A DNA stretch of 40,319 bases from RGIG8700 sp964568815. Its GTDB lineage: Bacteria > Bacillota > Clostridia > RGIG6154. The notes beneath the pieces were generated by a model. That model saw nothing but the letters and a program-made list of their open reading frames with translations, made no database searches and was not told where the DNA came from. This document shows positions 25,931 to 34,578 of this stretch, one piece after another. Positions within the stretch are counted from its first letter, which is position 1. Every line of letters starts with the position of its first letter. A program made the position numbers and the translations under genes. The DNA is taken from the NCBI GenBank assembly GCA_964568815.1, contig CAZMRY010000004.1, positions 1-40,319 on the forward strand, in the 5' to 3' direction.

Positions 25931-26765
25931 TGTATTCTTTCCATATATCTTCAAGTCTGTCAAAAGTATCTTTAATTTCACAAGTTTTATTCATTCCAAG
26001 TGAAATAATTAATGCATTTATTATACTTAGCGGAGCAACCAGAGAGTCAACAAAGGAAACCATACCGCTTTCAGCAAGAAGTGCCACATCACTGTATTCG
26101 ACAAGAGGTGAAACCTTTGAATCAGTTACCGAAATAACAGTTGCATTTTTAGATTTCGCATACTGAAGAGCTTTAACCGTTCTGTTTGAATATCTAGGAA
26201 ACGATATTCCTATCAGAGCATCGCCCTCACCAATACGCATAATCTGTTCAAACACTTCACTTACGCTTGTTGTGCTTATTACTCTTACATCATCAAATAA
26301 AAGATTAAGATAAAATCCCAAGAAAGACGCAAGTGCACTTGAACTTCTTACACCTATGATATATATCTTTTTTGCATCGGATATGGCTTGTACAGCTCTT
26401 TCAAAGAGGTCTTTATCCATCTGTTCATAAGTTGTTTTTAAAATTGAAATATCTGAATTCATAACAAGAGACAGGATATCTCTGCTTTCAAGATGCTCAG
26501 ATGCCTGTTCAAATCTTTGCAAAGCTGTGAGTTTTCCCTTTACCGTTTCCTGGAGAGCCTGCTGAAATTCAGGGTATCCATCAAAACCAAGTGCATTTGC
26601 AAATCGAACAACTGTAGATTCGCTCACACCTGTTTCATCAGCAATTTTAGCAGCAGTCATAAAAACAGCTTTGTTATAATGATTTATTATAAAGTCTGCA
26701 ATTTTCTTCTGTCCTTTGCTGAAAGATGCTTTATTCAGTTCAATATTTTTTAAAATATCGCTCAT
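25917..26765 (-). CDS. MurR/RpiR-family transcriptional regulator
   Basis: A 282-residue regulator with an N-terminal helix-turn-helix (about residues 15-65, AAKIADETGVSESTVVRFANALGF) and a C-terminal SIS sugar-phosphate-binding domain (about 120-265, IIGVRSSSALASF). The ligand is unknown, commonly a phosphosugar such as a MurNAc or glucosamine derivative. It starts 3 bases after rluB and overlaps the flavoprotein gene, so it belongs to the rluB-to-rpsA unit rather than being next to an obvious sugar operon. Confidence 0.93.
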   Translation of the reverse strand: MSDILKNIELNKASFSKGQKKIADFIINHYNKAVFMTAAKIADETGVSESTVVRFANALGFDGYPEFQQALQETVKGKLTALQRFEQASEHLESRDILSLVMNSDISILKTTYEQMDKDLFERAVQAISDAKKIYIIGVRSSSALASFLGFYLNLLFDDVRVISTTSVSEVFEQIMRIGEGDALIGISFPRYSNRTVKALQYAKSKNATVISVTDSKVSPLVEYSDVALLAESGMVSFVDSLVAPLSIINALIISLGMNKTCEIKDTFDRLEDIWKEYNVYK

Positions 26766-26768
26766 AAT

Positions 26769-27485
26769 TTACCTCATCAACCTTTTTACTTCTTCAGGAT
26801 TGAGATATCTCCATTTTCCATAAGGAAGATTACCAAGCTTAATATCCCCGATTGCTGTTCTCATAAGGTCACAAACAGGATGTCCGACTGCTTCGCACAT
26901 TCTTCTTACCTGTCTGTTTTTGCCCTCTGTTATTGTAATTTCAAGAAGTGTTGTTTTGTCAGGATAAAACTCTTTAATTTCAACCTTTGCAGGTTTTGTC
27001 ATGCCGTCCTCAAGTTTTACACCTTTTCGCAAAGTAAACAATGCTTGTTTTTCAACAAAACCGCCTTTAACTCTTGCAAGATAGGTCTTAGTGATTTTAT
27101 TTGAAGGATGTGTTATTATATTGGCAAATTCACCGTCTGTAGTAAGAAGTAAAAGTCCCTCTGTATCAATATCAAGACGACCTACAGGGAAAATACGCAC
27201 ATCAAGGTCTTTCTTGATTAAATCAACCACATTATCTCTGCCTTTTTCATCTTTGGCTGTAGCAACGATTCCTCTTGGCTTGTTAAGCATTATATAATAT
27301 TTCTCAGCAGATTTTTTAACTCTTTTTCCGTCCAGCTCAATAACATCGTTTTCTTCATCAACCTTATCACCAAGCTTCGCCGACACTCCGTTTACTTTTA
27401 CTCTGCCCTCTTCAATTATTTCCTCGCATTTGCGTCTTGAAGCTATACCGCAGGATGCAAGAAATTTCTGCAATCTTTCTATCAT
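26769..27485 (-). CDS. rluB: 23S rRNA pseudouridine synthase RluB-type
   Basis: A 238-residue RsuA/RluB-family synthase. It has an N-terminal S4 domain (MIERLQKFLASCGIASRR to about residue 60), the catalytic GRLDIDTEGLLLLT with its aspartate, and EGKNRQVRRMCEAVGHPV. In Gram-positives this protein modifies a uridine near position 2605 of 23S rRNA (E. coli numbering). It is the first gene of a long unit through cmk to ispH-rpsA and has a strong promoter. Confidence 0.93.
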   Translation of the reverse strand: MIERLQKFLASCGIASRRKCEEIIEEGRVKVNGVSAKLGDKVDEENDVIELDGKRVKKSAEKYYIMLNKPRGIVATAKDEKGRDNVVDLIKKDLDVRIFPVGRLDIDTEGLLLLTTDGEFANIITHPSNKITKTYLARVKGGFVEKQALFTLRKGVKLEDGMTKPAKVEIKEFYPDKTTLLEITITEGKNRQVRRMCEAVGHPVCDLMRTAIGDIKLGNLPYGKWRYLNPEEVKRLMR

Positions 27486-27521
27486 AAACTACCAACCTTG
27501 TATTTGTTTTCAATCTAAGGT

Positions 27522-27550
27522 ATTATATCACAATTCAAAACTATAATCAA
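27522..27550 (-). promoter_or_regulatory. Promoter of rluB unit
   Basis: Minus strand TTGATT (27545-27550), 17-base spacer ending in TGA, TATAAT (27522-27527); this also makes an extended -10. Confidence 0.8.
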
Positions 27551-27566
27551 TAGTTTTTTAATATAA

Positions 27567-27598
27567 AATACCCCTGCGTTGTAATCCGCAGGGATATT
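27567..27598 (-). terminator. Terminator downstream of spoVT
   Basis: A 12-bp stem with one G-U pair (27587-27598 with 27567-27578) and an 8-base loop. It starts 2 bases after the spoVT stop; the T-run that follows is short. Confidence 0.72.
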
Positions 27599-27600
27599 AA

Positions 27601-28146
27601 TTAATCTTCCATCTGTCTTCCTAAAAATACTGCAGCGGTTTTTGCAAGTTTATATTCGGTTTCTGTCAAAACATCAGGTGCATTTTCAGAAACAAACACA
27701 ACCGAACCGATGATATCACCCTCCGCAATAATCGGTATGCAGATATTAACAATATAGTTATCATTGCTTTGCATTAACTTATATTTTTTATCATCAGGAT
27801 GCTGAAGAACATAATCTTCTCTTTCTGTAATAAATGTAACAATATCTTCTGTTATCTTCTGCTCAATAATATCTTTTTTAGGTGCACCTGACACTGCTAT
27901 AACCACATCAGAGTCAGTTATGCACACACTTTTACCTGATGTTTTGTATAAAGCCTCCGCATAATGTGATGCAAAATTACCAAGCTCACCGAGAGGCGAA
28001 TATTTTTTAAAAATCACTTCACCTTCTGAATCTGTATATATCTCAAGAGGGTCCCCTTCTCTTATTCTCATAGTTCTGCGGATTTCTTTTGGTATAACAA
28101 CTCTGCCGAGGTCATCAATTCTTCTTACAATTCCTGTAGCTTTCAT
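27601..28146 (-). CDS. spoVT: Stage V sporulation regulator SpoVT (AbrB family)
   Basis: A 181-residue regulator. Residues 1-50 form an AbrB-type swapped-hairpin DNA-binding domain (MKATGIVRRIDDLGRVVIPK, then RIREGDPLEIY). Residues about 55-178 form the GAF-like sensory domain typical of SpoVT but absent from AbrB. In Bacillus, SpoVT modulates sigma-G genes in the forespore. Its presence suggests that the organism can sporulate. It has an AAAGGAG site and stands alone between a terminator and a divergent promoter region; I could not identify its own promoter with confidence. Confidence 0.93.
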   Translation of the reverse strand: MKATGIVRRIDDLGRVVIPKEIRRTMRIREGDPLEIYTDSEGEVIFKKYSPLGELGNFASHYAEALYKTSGKSVCITDSDVVIAVSGAPKKDIIEQKITEDIVTFITEREDYVLQHPDDKKYKLMQSNDNYIVNICIPIIAEGDIIGSVVFVSENAPDVLTETEYKLAKTAAVFLGRQMED

Positions 28147-28233
28147 ATATAAATTGCTCCTTTTGCATTAATTTTACAAAATTATTATCTGCAACAAGGA
28201 AATTTTTATGTAAAGAAAAAATTGGCATAATGA

Positions 28234-28262
28234 TTTACTTAAATTAAAATTTATGATATACT
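28234..28262 (+). promoter_or_regulatory. Promoter of amidohydrolase gene
   Basis: TTTACT (28234-28239), 17-base spacer ending in TGA, TATACT (28257-28262), about 48 bases before the ATG. A second candidate, TTGGCA/TAAAAT, lies just upstream. Confidence 0.6.
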
Positions 28263-28309
28263 TCATTATGTACAGTTCATAATAATAAAAGAAAGCAAGG
28301 TAGAATAAA

Positions 28310-29104
28310 ATGATAATTGATACACATATACACGCTTTTACTGACAAAATTGCAGAAGTAGCTATCCCAAAGCTTGCAAAAGTTTCAAATTTAACACCGA
28401 CTACAGACGGAACCATTAACTCAGCAATCGAATTATTAAATAAGGACAATATAGATTATGGCATTGTTTTACCTATCGCTACAAAACCATCACAACAAAC
28501 AACAATTAATAACTGGGCTAAATCAGTATATAAAGACAAAATTATATCTTTCGGTACTGTTCACCCACTTGCAGAAGATGCACTTGACGAACTTGAAAGA
28601 ATTAAGTTTTTAGGATTAAAAGGTGTAAAACTACACAATGATTATCAGGAAGTTTTTTTATTTGATAATGTTAACATTAAGATATACAAGAGGATGGAAG
28701 AGCTTGACCTGCCTGTGGTTTTCCATATGGGATATGACCCTGTTTCACCTAAAGTTCACAGAGCAATGCCTTATGACTTGTTGTGGCTTCACGAAAAATT
28801 CCCCAAGTTAAAAATAATAGGTGCTCATATGGGTGGTATTAATACTTGGGAGTCAGTTTATTTTTATCTAGCAGGAGTTAAAAACATTTATCTCGACACT
28901 GCTTTTTGCGGCGGCAGACTCAATGAAGAATTATATGCAAAAATTATAAAAAAACATGGAGCAGATAATATTCTCTTTGCAAGTGACCTTCCCTGGAGCA
29001 GACCATCAGATGAAAAAGCTGTAATTGATGCCTTGCCCCTTACAGATGGTGAGAAAGAAAAAATATTTTATAAAAACGCAGTAGAACTTTTAAAATTATT
29101 TTAA
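28310..29104 (+). CDS. Amidohydrolase-family metal-dependent hydrolase
   Basis: A 264-residue TIM-barrel hydrolase of the Amidohydro_2 (COG2159) type. Visible motifs are the metal-binding DTHIHAF at the N terminus, KLHNDYQEV, VFHMGYDP, GAHMGG and the final FASDLPWSRP aspartate. The full set of metal ligands appears to be present. Substrates in this family include carboxylated aromatics and small cyclic amides, and none can be assigned here. It lies just upstream of the aro promoter without an obvious terminator, so read-through into the attenuator leader is possible. Confidence 0.85.
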   Translation: MIIDTHIHAFTDKIAEVAIPKLAKVSNLTPTTDGTINSAIELLNKDNIDYGIVLPIATKPSQQTTINNWAKSVYKDKIISFGTVHPLAEDALDELERIKFLGLKGVKLHNDYQEVFLFDNVNIKIYKRMEELDLPVVFHMGYDPVSPKVHRAMPYDLLWLHEKFPKLKIIGAHMGGINTWESVYFYLAGVKNIYLDTAFCGGRLNEELYAKIIKKHGADNILFASDLPWSRPSDEKAVIDALPLTDGEKEKIFYKNAVELLKLF

Positions 29105-29109
29105 AATGC

Positions 29110-29138
29110 TTGACACCGTTTTTTATTTGTGCTATATT
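29110..29138 (+). promoter_or_regulatory. Promoter of the aromatic amino acid operon
   Basis: TTGACA (29110-29115, full consensus), 17-base spacer, TATATT (29133-29138). Transcription should start near 29145, giving a leader RNA of about 165 bases up to the terminator. Confidence 0.88.
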
Positions 29139-29164
29139 TATAAGAAATTGAAGGAGATAATTCT

Positions 29165-29248
29165 ATGAAGAACTTATTTAAAGTTGCATACTTTTATTAC
29201 TTTTACTTTATTATTTCTAAAGTAAGAGTAATTTCTGCTACCGTTTAA
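29165..29248 (+). CDS. Tyr/Phe-rich attenuation leader peptide
   Basis: A 27-codon open frame with a strong AAGGAG site (29151-29156) 8 bases before the ATG. Codons 9-15 read YFYYFYF: seven consecutive aromatic codons, four Tyr and three Phe, plus another Phe at codon 5. It ends at TAA (29246-29248), 7 bases beyond the 5' strand of the proposed antiterminator. The peptide probably has no function of its own; translating it measures charged tRNA-Tyr and tRNA-Phe. The same logic is seen in enterobacterial pheA and pheST leaders. It is the only gene in the gap between the amidohydrolase and aroF. Confidence 0.88.
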   Translation: MKNLFKVAYFYYFYFIISKVRVISATV

Positions 29249-29309
29249 TAAGTTTTTATATTATTATAAATCTTTTAACCTCAGCAGTTATTACACTGTT
29301 GAGGTTTTT
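29197..29309 (+). promoter_or_regulatory. Ribosome-mediated Tyr/Phe attenuator
   Basis: Three helices can form. (1) A pause hairpin: 29197-29209, made of the Tyr and Phe codons themselves, pairs with 29219-29231 over 13 bp (one G-U). (2) An antiterminator: 29228-29239 pairs with 29283-29294 over 10 bp around a 2x2 internal loop. (3) The terminator 29277-29306. Helix 2 shares bases with both others. A ribosome stalled at codons 9-15 would cover the first strand and free the antiterminator, while one at the stop codon would cover 29228-29239 and allow termination. Confidence 0.85.
29277..29309 (+). terminator. Attenuator terminator before aroF
   Basis: AACCTCAGCAG (29277-29287) pairs with CTGTTGAGGTT (29296-29306) over 11 bp with one G-U pair, 8-base loop, then a T-run. 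It stands 20 bases before aroF, so it controls the entire operon. Confidence 0.9.
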
Positions 29310-29329
29310 ATAATTCAGGAGGGTAAATT

Positions 29330-30334
29330 ATGATAGTTGTAGTAAAAAACGATTGTGAAAAAAAAGGATTTGATAATCTTATAGAATGGCTTGAAGATCA
29401 GAACGTAACGGTACATATTTCAAAAGGTGAATTTCAGACAGTTCTTGGTCTTGTAGGTGATACCAGCAATATTGATATTGAATTAATTGAAGGCCTTGAC
29501 ATTGTTGAAAAAGTTGCAAGAATAAGTGAACCATTTAAAAATGTTAACAGAAAATTTCATCCTGACAATTCAATAATCAAGATTAATAATAATGTTTCTG
29601 TTGGCGGAAAAGATTTTTCAATAATAGCAGGTCCCTGCTCTGTTGAATCAGAAGAGCAAATAATTGAGGTTGCTACAAAAGTAAAAGCAGCCGGAGCAAC
29701 AATGCTTCGCGGCGGAGCATTTAAGCCGAGGACTTCTCCATATGATTTTCAGGGACTGAAAGCAGAAGGTATTGAACTGTTACTTGAAGCTAAAAAAACA
29801 ACAGGACTTCCAATTGTAACAGAAATTATGAATGCAAATCACCTTCCCTTGTTTGAAGATGTTGATGTTATTCAGGTTGGTGCAAGAAATATGCAAAACT
29901 TTGAACTTTTAAAAGAGTTGGGCAAAACAAACAAACCAATTCTTTTGAAAAGAGGACTTGCCAATACTCTAAAAGAATTATTAATGAGCGCTGAATATAT
30001 TGTTGCAGGAGGTAATGAAAATATTATTCTTTGTGAAAGAGGTATAAGAACATTTGAAACCTTTACAAGAAACACCCTTGACCTGTCAGCAATACCAATG
30101 CTTAAAGAATTAACACATTTTCCAATTATAGTTGACCCAAGCCACGCTTCAGGAATTGCAAGACTTGTTAAACCTATGGCTCTTGCATCAGCTGCAGCAG
30201 GTGCAGATGGTCTTATGATCGAGGTTCACAACGACCCTGCAAATGCTCTTTGTGACGGTGCTCAGTCTTTAACTCCTGAGCAATTTGCAGATGTGGCATC
30301 AAATGTCAGAAAAATTCTCGAGGTGATTAAATAA
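29330..30334 (+). CDS. aroF: DAHP synthase with N-terminal regulatory domain
   Basis: A 334-residue 3-deoxy-7-phosphoheptulonate synthase, the first step of the shikimate pathway (phosphoenolpyruvate plus erythrose 4-phosphate). Residues 1-70 form a ferredoxin-like domain as in the Thermotoga enzyme, where it mediates feedback inhibition by tyrosine. Residues about 75-334 form the type I-beta barrel, with GPCSVES, RGGAFKPRTSPYDFQG, QVGARNMQNF, LLKRG and VDPSHASG. It follows the attenuator with an AGGAGGG site. The enzyme would thus be controlled both at transcription and allosterically by the end products, the latter inferred from the domain. Confidence 0.96.
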   Translation: MIVVVKNDCEKKGFDNLIEWLEDQNVTVHISKGEFQTVLGLVGDTSNIDIELIEGLDIVEKVARISEPFKNVNRKFHPDNSIIKINNNVSVGGKDFSIIAGPCSVESEEQIIEVATKVKAAGATMLRGGAFKPRTSPYDFQGLKAEGIELLLEAKKTTGLPIVTEIMNANHLPLFEDVDVIQVGARNMQNFELLKELGKTNKPILLKRGLANTLKELLMSAEYIVAGGNENIILCERGIRTFETFTRNTLDLSAIPMLKELTHFPIIVDPSHASGIARLVKPMALASAAAGADGLMIEVHNDPANALCDGAQSLTPEQFADVASNVRKILEVIK

Positions 30335-31170
30335 TGACAATCGGCATAGTTGGTCTTGGTTTAATTGGCGGTTCTTTTGCCAAAAGCTTCAAAAAAAACG
30401 GAAATCACAATATACTGGGCTACGATATAGATGAATCAGTAATCTCAAAAGCTAAGCTTATTAAAGCAATAGATGAACCATTAACTGTTGATAATATTAA
30501 AAATTGTGGCTATATAATTATAACAGCCTATCCCACAGCAACAATTGACTTTTTACATAATTATGCAGAACATATAAAAAATGATACAATCGTCTTTGAT
30601 TGTTGCGGAACAAAAAGAATGGTTTGCAACGAATGTTTTGAAATCGCACAAAAATACGGTTTCAAATTTGTTGGCGGACATCCCATGGCAGGAACACAGT
30701 TCAGCGGTTTAAAAAACTCAAGAAATGATATGTTTAAAAATGCAAATATGATACTGGTTCCTGACAAGAACGAAGAAATAACAACACTTGAAACAATCAA
30801 AAAACTTCTTACTGATATAGGCTTTAAGAGTGTTACTGTAAGTACAGCCGAGAAGCATGACAAAATCATTGCATACACTTCCCAACTTGCACATATCGTT
30901 TCAAATGCGTATGTTAAAAGTCCAAATTCACGAGTACATAAAGGGTTTTCAGCCGGAAGCTATAAAGACTTAACAAGAGTTGCAAAATTAAATCCTGGAA
31001 TGTGGACTGAGTTGTTTATAGAAAATAAAGATAATATTCTTTTCGAACTTGATAACATTATTGAACAACTGGGCAAATACAAAACAGCAATAGCTAATGA
31101 AAACCAAGACGAATTATACAACCTTCTTCTTGAAGGAAGCAATATCAAAGAAGAAACTTCAAACAATTAG
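30334..31170 (+). CDS. tyrA: Prephenate dehydrogenase
   Basis: A 278-residue NAD(P)-dependent dehydrogenase that converts prephenate to 4-hydroxyphenylpyruvate for tyrosine. It has the Rossmann GIVGLGLIGGSFAKSF at the N terminus, the prephenate-binding GGHPMAGTQFSGLKNS near residue 113, and a helical dimerisation domain from about 170. There is no C-terminal ACT domain, so feedback control may rest on the attenuator and AroF. Its ATG overlaps the aroF stop (TAATG). Confidence 0.95.
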   Translation: MTIGIVGLGLIGGSFAKSFKKNGNHNILGYDIDESVISKAKLIKAIDEPLTVDNIKNCGYIIITAYPTATIDFLHNYAEHIKNDTIVFDCCGTKRMVCNECFEIAQKYGFKFVGGHPMAGTQFSGLKNSRNDMFKNANMILVPDKNEEITTLETIKKLLTDIGFKSVTVSTAEKHDKIIAYTSQLAHIVSNAYVKSPNSRVHKGFSAGSYKDLTRVAKLNPGMWTELFIENKDNILFELDNIIEQLGKYKTAIANENQDELYNLLLEGSNIKEETSNN

Positions 31171-31179
31171 GAGAATACA

Positions 31180-32229
31180 ATGAAAAAGATTGAAATTAAT
31201 GTATCTAAACCTTATAATGTATTGATAGGTAAAAATCTGCTTGACAAAATCGGTTCTTTATCACGACCCTTGTGCAACGGAAATAAAGCAATGATAATAA
31301 CAGACGACAATGTTGAATCGCTTTATTATGAGGCAGTTAAAGATTCACTTGAGAATTCAGGTTTTCAGGTATATAAATATGTTATAGCAAACGGTGAAGC
31401 ATCAAAGAACAGTACAAATTTTATTAAAATATTAAATACATTAGCAGAATATCGCTTTACAAGAACAGACACCTTATTTGCACTTGGCGGTGGAGTTGTT
31501 GGTGATCTTACCGGTTTTTGCGCATCAGTTTACCTCAGAGGAATTTCTTTTATTCAGATTCCTACTACACTCCTCGCGGCAGTAGACTCATCAGTTGGTG
31601 GCAAGACAGCCATAGACCTTGATGCAGGAAAAAACCTAGCTGGTGCATTTTATCAACCAAAACTTGTATTGTTTGATATGAATACACTTAATACACTGTC
31701 AGATGAAATTTTTTCAGACGGTATGGCAGAAGTTATTAAATATGGTATGATATATGATAAAGAATTGTTTAATAATCTTAAAAGGAAACAAATTACTGAA
31801 GATATTATTTCTCGTTGCGTAGAAATTAAAAGAGATGTAGTAATGGTTGATGAATTCGATAATGGCTTAAGAAAAATACTTAATTTTGGTCACACAATGG
31901 GTCACGCAATAGAAAAATGCAGTAATTTCCAACTTACTCACGGAACTTGCGTTGCAATAGGGATGGCACTTATTACAAAATATGCAGTTAAAGCTGGGAA
32001 ATGCAGTAATGACTGCTATGATGAACTCTGTGAAGTTGCACAGCTTTACAATCTTCCGACTGAATGTGATTACTCTTCTGATGTGCTTTTCAATTCGGCT
32101 ACATCAGACAAAAAGCGTGAAGGAGACAAGTTGAGTATAATTCTTCCTCTGCGTATTGGTAAATGTATTATAGAAGATATTAAAGTTTCAGATTTTTCTG
32201 ATATAATAAATATTGCTATCGAAAGGTAA
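31180..32229 (+). CDS. aroB: 3-dehydroquinate synthase
   Basis: A 349-residue NAD- and metal-dependent enzyme that cyclises DAHP to 3-dehydroquinate. Motifs seen: DDNVE, GGGVVGDLTGFCASVYLRG, IPTTLLAAVDSSVGGKTAID, the metal-binding NFGHTMGHAIE and GTCVAIGM. Length is normal. It has a TAGGAG site after tyrA and ends 4 bases before the aroA start. Confidence 0.97.
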   Translation: MKKIEINVSKPYNVLIGKNLLDKIGSLSRPLCNGNKAMIITDDNVESLYYEAVKDSLENSGFQVYKYVIANGEASKNSTNFIKILNTLAEYRFTRTDTLFALGGGVVGDLTGFCASVYLRGISFIQIPTTLLAAVDSSVGGKTAIDLDAGKNLAGAFYQPKLVLFDMNTLNTLSDEIFSDGMAEVIKYGMIYDKELFNNLKRKQITEDIISRCVEIKRDVVMVDEFDNGLRKILNFGHTMGHAIEKCSNFQLTHGTCVAIGMALITKYAVKAGKCSNDCYDELCEVAQLYNLPTECDYSSDVLFNSATSDKKREGDKLSIILPLRIGKCIIEDIKVSDFSDIINIAIER

Positions 32230-32233
32230 TAAT

Positions 32234-33496
32234 ATGGAAATAACACTTAAAAAAAATACAATTAAACATATAACATATGCTCCCCCATCAAAATCTGTAT
32301 ATCACAGAGCTTTGATATGTGCTTTTCTTGCTGAAAAGGAAACTACAATAACTCCTTATTCAAATTCTGATGATATACTTGCAACTATTAATTGTTTGCG
32401 TGCTCTTGGAGCTGAAATAACTGAAAACAAAAGCGGATATACCGTTAAGGCAGCAAGAAAAGTTACAGAAGCGGTTCTTGATTGTAAAGAATGTGGCTCC
32501 ACATTAAGATTTATGATACCGATTTGTGCTGCACTTGGAGTTAATGCATATATACAAGGTAGTGACGGTCTTGCAAGAAGACCGATAGCCCCCTTAGACA
32601 GTATTCTTGAAAATAACGGCATAACTATCACTAAAGAAAATGAGCAACTAAGCATACCCATTAAACTTTACGGAAAATTAACAGGTAATGCTTTTGAAGT
32701 TCCCGGGAATATCAGTTCACAATATATAACAGGTATGTTATTAGCATTGGTTGCAAGAAAAGAAGATGCAATACTTAAAATCACTGATAAAATTGAATCT
32801 GCTCCATATATTGATATAACTGTTAACATTCTTAAATCATTTGGATTTATTATTGACAAGCTTTCAGAAAGAGAATATCATATAAAAAGTGAAAGAAATA
32901 CCTCTCCTGACACCTACAATGTTGAAGGCGATTTTTCAAATGCAGCATTCTGGCTATGTGCAGGTGCAATAGCAGACAAAGACTCGGTTCTTACTTGTAA
33001 GGGCGTTAATCTCTCATCAAGTCAGGGCGATAAAAAAGTAATTGATGTGTTAAAGAATTTTGGTGCAAATATTGAAGTTGCTGACAACACAATTCAGGTA
33101 ACATCAAGCAAATTGCACTGTACAGAAATTGATGCATCAGACATACCAGACCTTGTTCCTGTTCTTTCAGTTGTTGCATCAGTTGCAGAAGGCAAAACTA
33201 TTATCAGAAATGTTGAAAGACTAACAATCAAAGAAAGCAACAGAGTTGTGTCAACAGTAAATATGATAAATGCTATTGGCGGAATTGCGTCATATGACGA
33301 AAGTAACATATACATATCAGGTGTTGAAAGCTTATCAGGCGGTACAGTTGATTCTGTAAACGACCATAGAATTGCGATGTCGGCTGCTATTGCATCCACA
33401 GTTTGCACAGAGGAAGTAACAATACTAGGTGCTGAAGCTGTAAACAAATCATATCCTACTTTTTTTCAGGAGTTTAAAGAATATACTAAGGAGTAA
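32234..33496 (+). CDS. aroA: EPSP synthase
   Basis: A 420-residue 5-enolpyruvylshikimate-3-phosphate synthase that joins phosphoenolpyruvate to shikimate 3-phosphate. It has APPSKSVYHRALI (substrate-binding lysine), SDDILATINCLRALGA, CGSTLRFMIP, SDGLARRPIAPLD, SSQYITGMLLAL, and the C-terminal VNDHRIAMSAAIA. The ATG at 32234 follows the aroB stop with a GAAAGG site; the frame is open 7 codons further into aroB. The CGSTLRF loop is the form I recall in clostridial enzymes. Confidence 0.97.
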   Translation: MEITLKKNTIKHITYAPPSKSVYHRALICAFLAEKETTITPYSNSDDILATINCLRALGAEITENKSGYTVKAARKVTEAVLDCKECGSTLRFMIPICAALGVNAYIQGSDGLARRPIAPLDSILENNGITITKENEQLSIPIKLYGKLTGNAFEVPGNISSQYITGMLLALVARKEDAILKITDKIESAPYIDITVNILKSFGFIIDKLSEREYHIKSERNTSPDTYNVEGDFSNAAFWLCAGAIADKDSVLTCKGVNLSSSQGDKKVIDVLKNFGANIEVADNTIQVTSSKLHCTEIDASDIPDLVPVLSVVASVAEGKTIIRNVERLTIKESNRVVSTVNMINAIGGIASYDESNIYISGVESLSGGTVDSVNDHRIAMSAAIASTVCTEEVTILGAEAVNKSYPTFFQEFKEYTKE

Positions 33497-33501
33497 ATTA
33501 A

Positions 33502-34578
33502 ATGTCTATTTTAGGAACAAATTTGAAAATTAATATTTTTGGCGAGTCCCATGGAAACGCTATAGGTGTATGCATAGATGGTTTCCCTGCAGGATTCCAG
33601 ATAGATACAAATGAACTGAATAACTTTATGAAAAGAAGAGCACCTGGTCAAAATAACATTTCCACGCCTAGAAAAGAAGCTGACAGAGTTGAATTTCTTT
33701 CAGGTGTGGTAAATAACAAAACCTGCGGTTCAACCATATGTGCTGTTATAAATAATTCAGACCAACATTCAGGTGATTACAATAATCTCCTTGATATTCC
33801 TCGTCCTTCCCACAGCGATTATGCCGCTTATATTAAATTCAAAGGACATAACGATATAAGAGGCGGTGGTAATTTTTCAGGAAGACTTACCGCTCCATTA
33901 TGTATCGCAGGTGGACTTTGCCTGCAATACCTTAAAACAAAAAACATACATATCGGTGCACACATTTCTTCTATACATGGGATTTGTGATGATTTGTTTG
34001 ATAAAGCCAATGTAACATATGAAAATTTTGTTGGAAACAAAGACTTTCCTGTTATTAATGACAAAAAAGGCAAGTTAATGATTGAAGAAATCTTAAAGGC
34101 AAAAGAAAACCTTGATTCTGTTGGCGGAACTGTTGAGTGTGCCATTACAGGTATGCCCGCAGGCTACGGTAATTCCCTGTTTGATGGTGTTGAAGGAATG
34201 CTTGCTAATGCAATATTTGGAATTCCTGCAGTTAAAGGTATAGAATTTGGGTCTGGTTTTGATGGTTCAAAGCTTCTTGGCTCTCAGAACAATGATGAAT
34301 TCTATATAGAACACAATGCAGTAAAAACAAGAACAAATAACCATGGCGGTATTCTTGGAGGAATTACATCTTCAATGCCTGTTATTTTCAATGTTGCTTT
34401 TAAGCCTACACCATCTATTGCAAAAGAGCAGAACAGTGTTTCTTTAAAGAATAATGAAAATACAAAACTTATTATCAAAGGCAGACACGATCCTTGTATT
34501 GTCCAAAGAGCAGTTCCATGTGTAGAAGCCGCTGCGGCCGTTTGTATGACAGATCTATTATTCAGAGGTGAAATATGA
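33502..34578 (+). CDS. aroC: Chorismate synthase
   Basis: A 358-residue flavin-dependent synthase that makes chorismate from EPSP. It has FGESHGNAIGVCIDGFPAGF at the N terminus, RRAPGQNNISTPRKEAD, RPSHSDYAAYIKFKGHNDIRGGGNFSGR, TNNHGGILGGI and GRHDPCIVQRAVP. The set of conserved flavin- and substrate-binding segments is complete. An AAGGAG site precedes it, and it overlaps pheA by 4 bases (ATGA). Confidence 0.97.
   Translation: MSILGTNLKINIFGESHGNAIGVCIDGFPAGFQIDTNELNNFMKRRAPGQNNISTPRKEADRVEFLSGVVNNKTCGSTICAVINNSDQHSGDYNNLLDIPRPSHSDYAAYIKFKGHNDIRGGGNFSGRLTAPLCIAGGLCLQYLKTKNIHIGAHISSIHGICDDLFDKANVTYENFVGNKDFPVINDKKGKLMIEEILKAKENLDSVGGTVECAITGMPAGYGNSLFDGVEGMLANAIFGIPAVKGIEFGSGFDGSKLLGSQNNDEFYIEHNAVKTRTNNHGGILGGITSSMPVIFNVAFKPTPSIAKEQNSVSLKNNENTKLIIKGRHDPCIVQRAVPCVEAAAAVCMTDLLFRGEI

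Noticed and set aside
28147..28309. Sigma-G type promoter for spoVT
   Set aside because: I looked for GCATA-type and CATA-type boxes at proper spacing and found only weak partial matches.
29105..29330. T-box riboswitch before aroF
   Set aside because: There is no T-box consensus or specifier stem, and the leader is short and contains a translated frame with aromatic codons, which explains it better.
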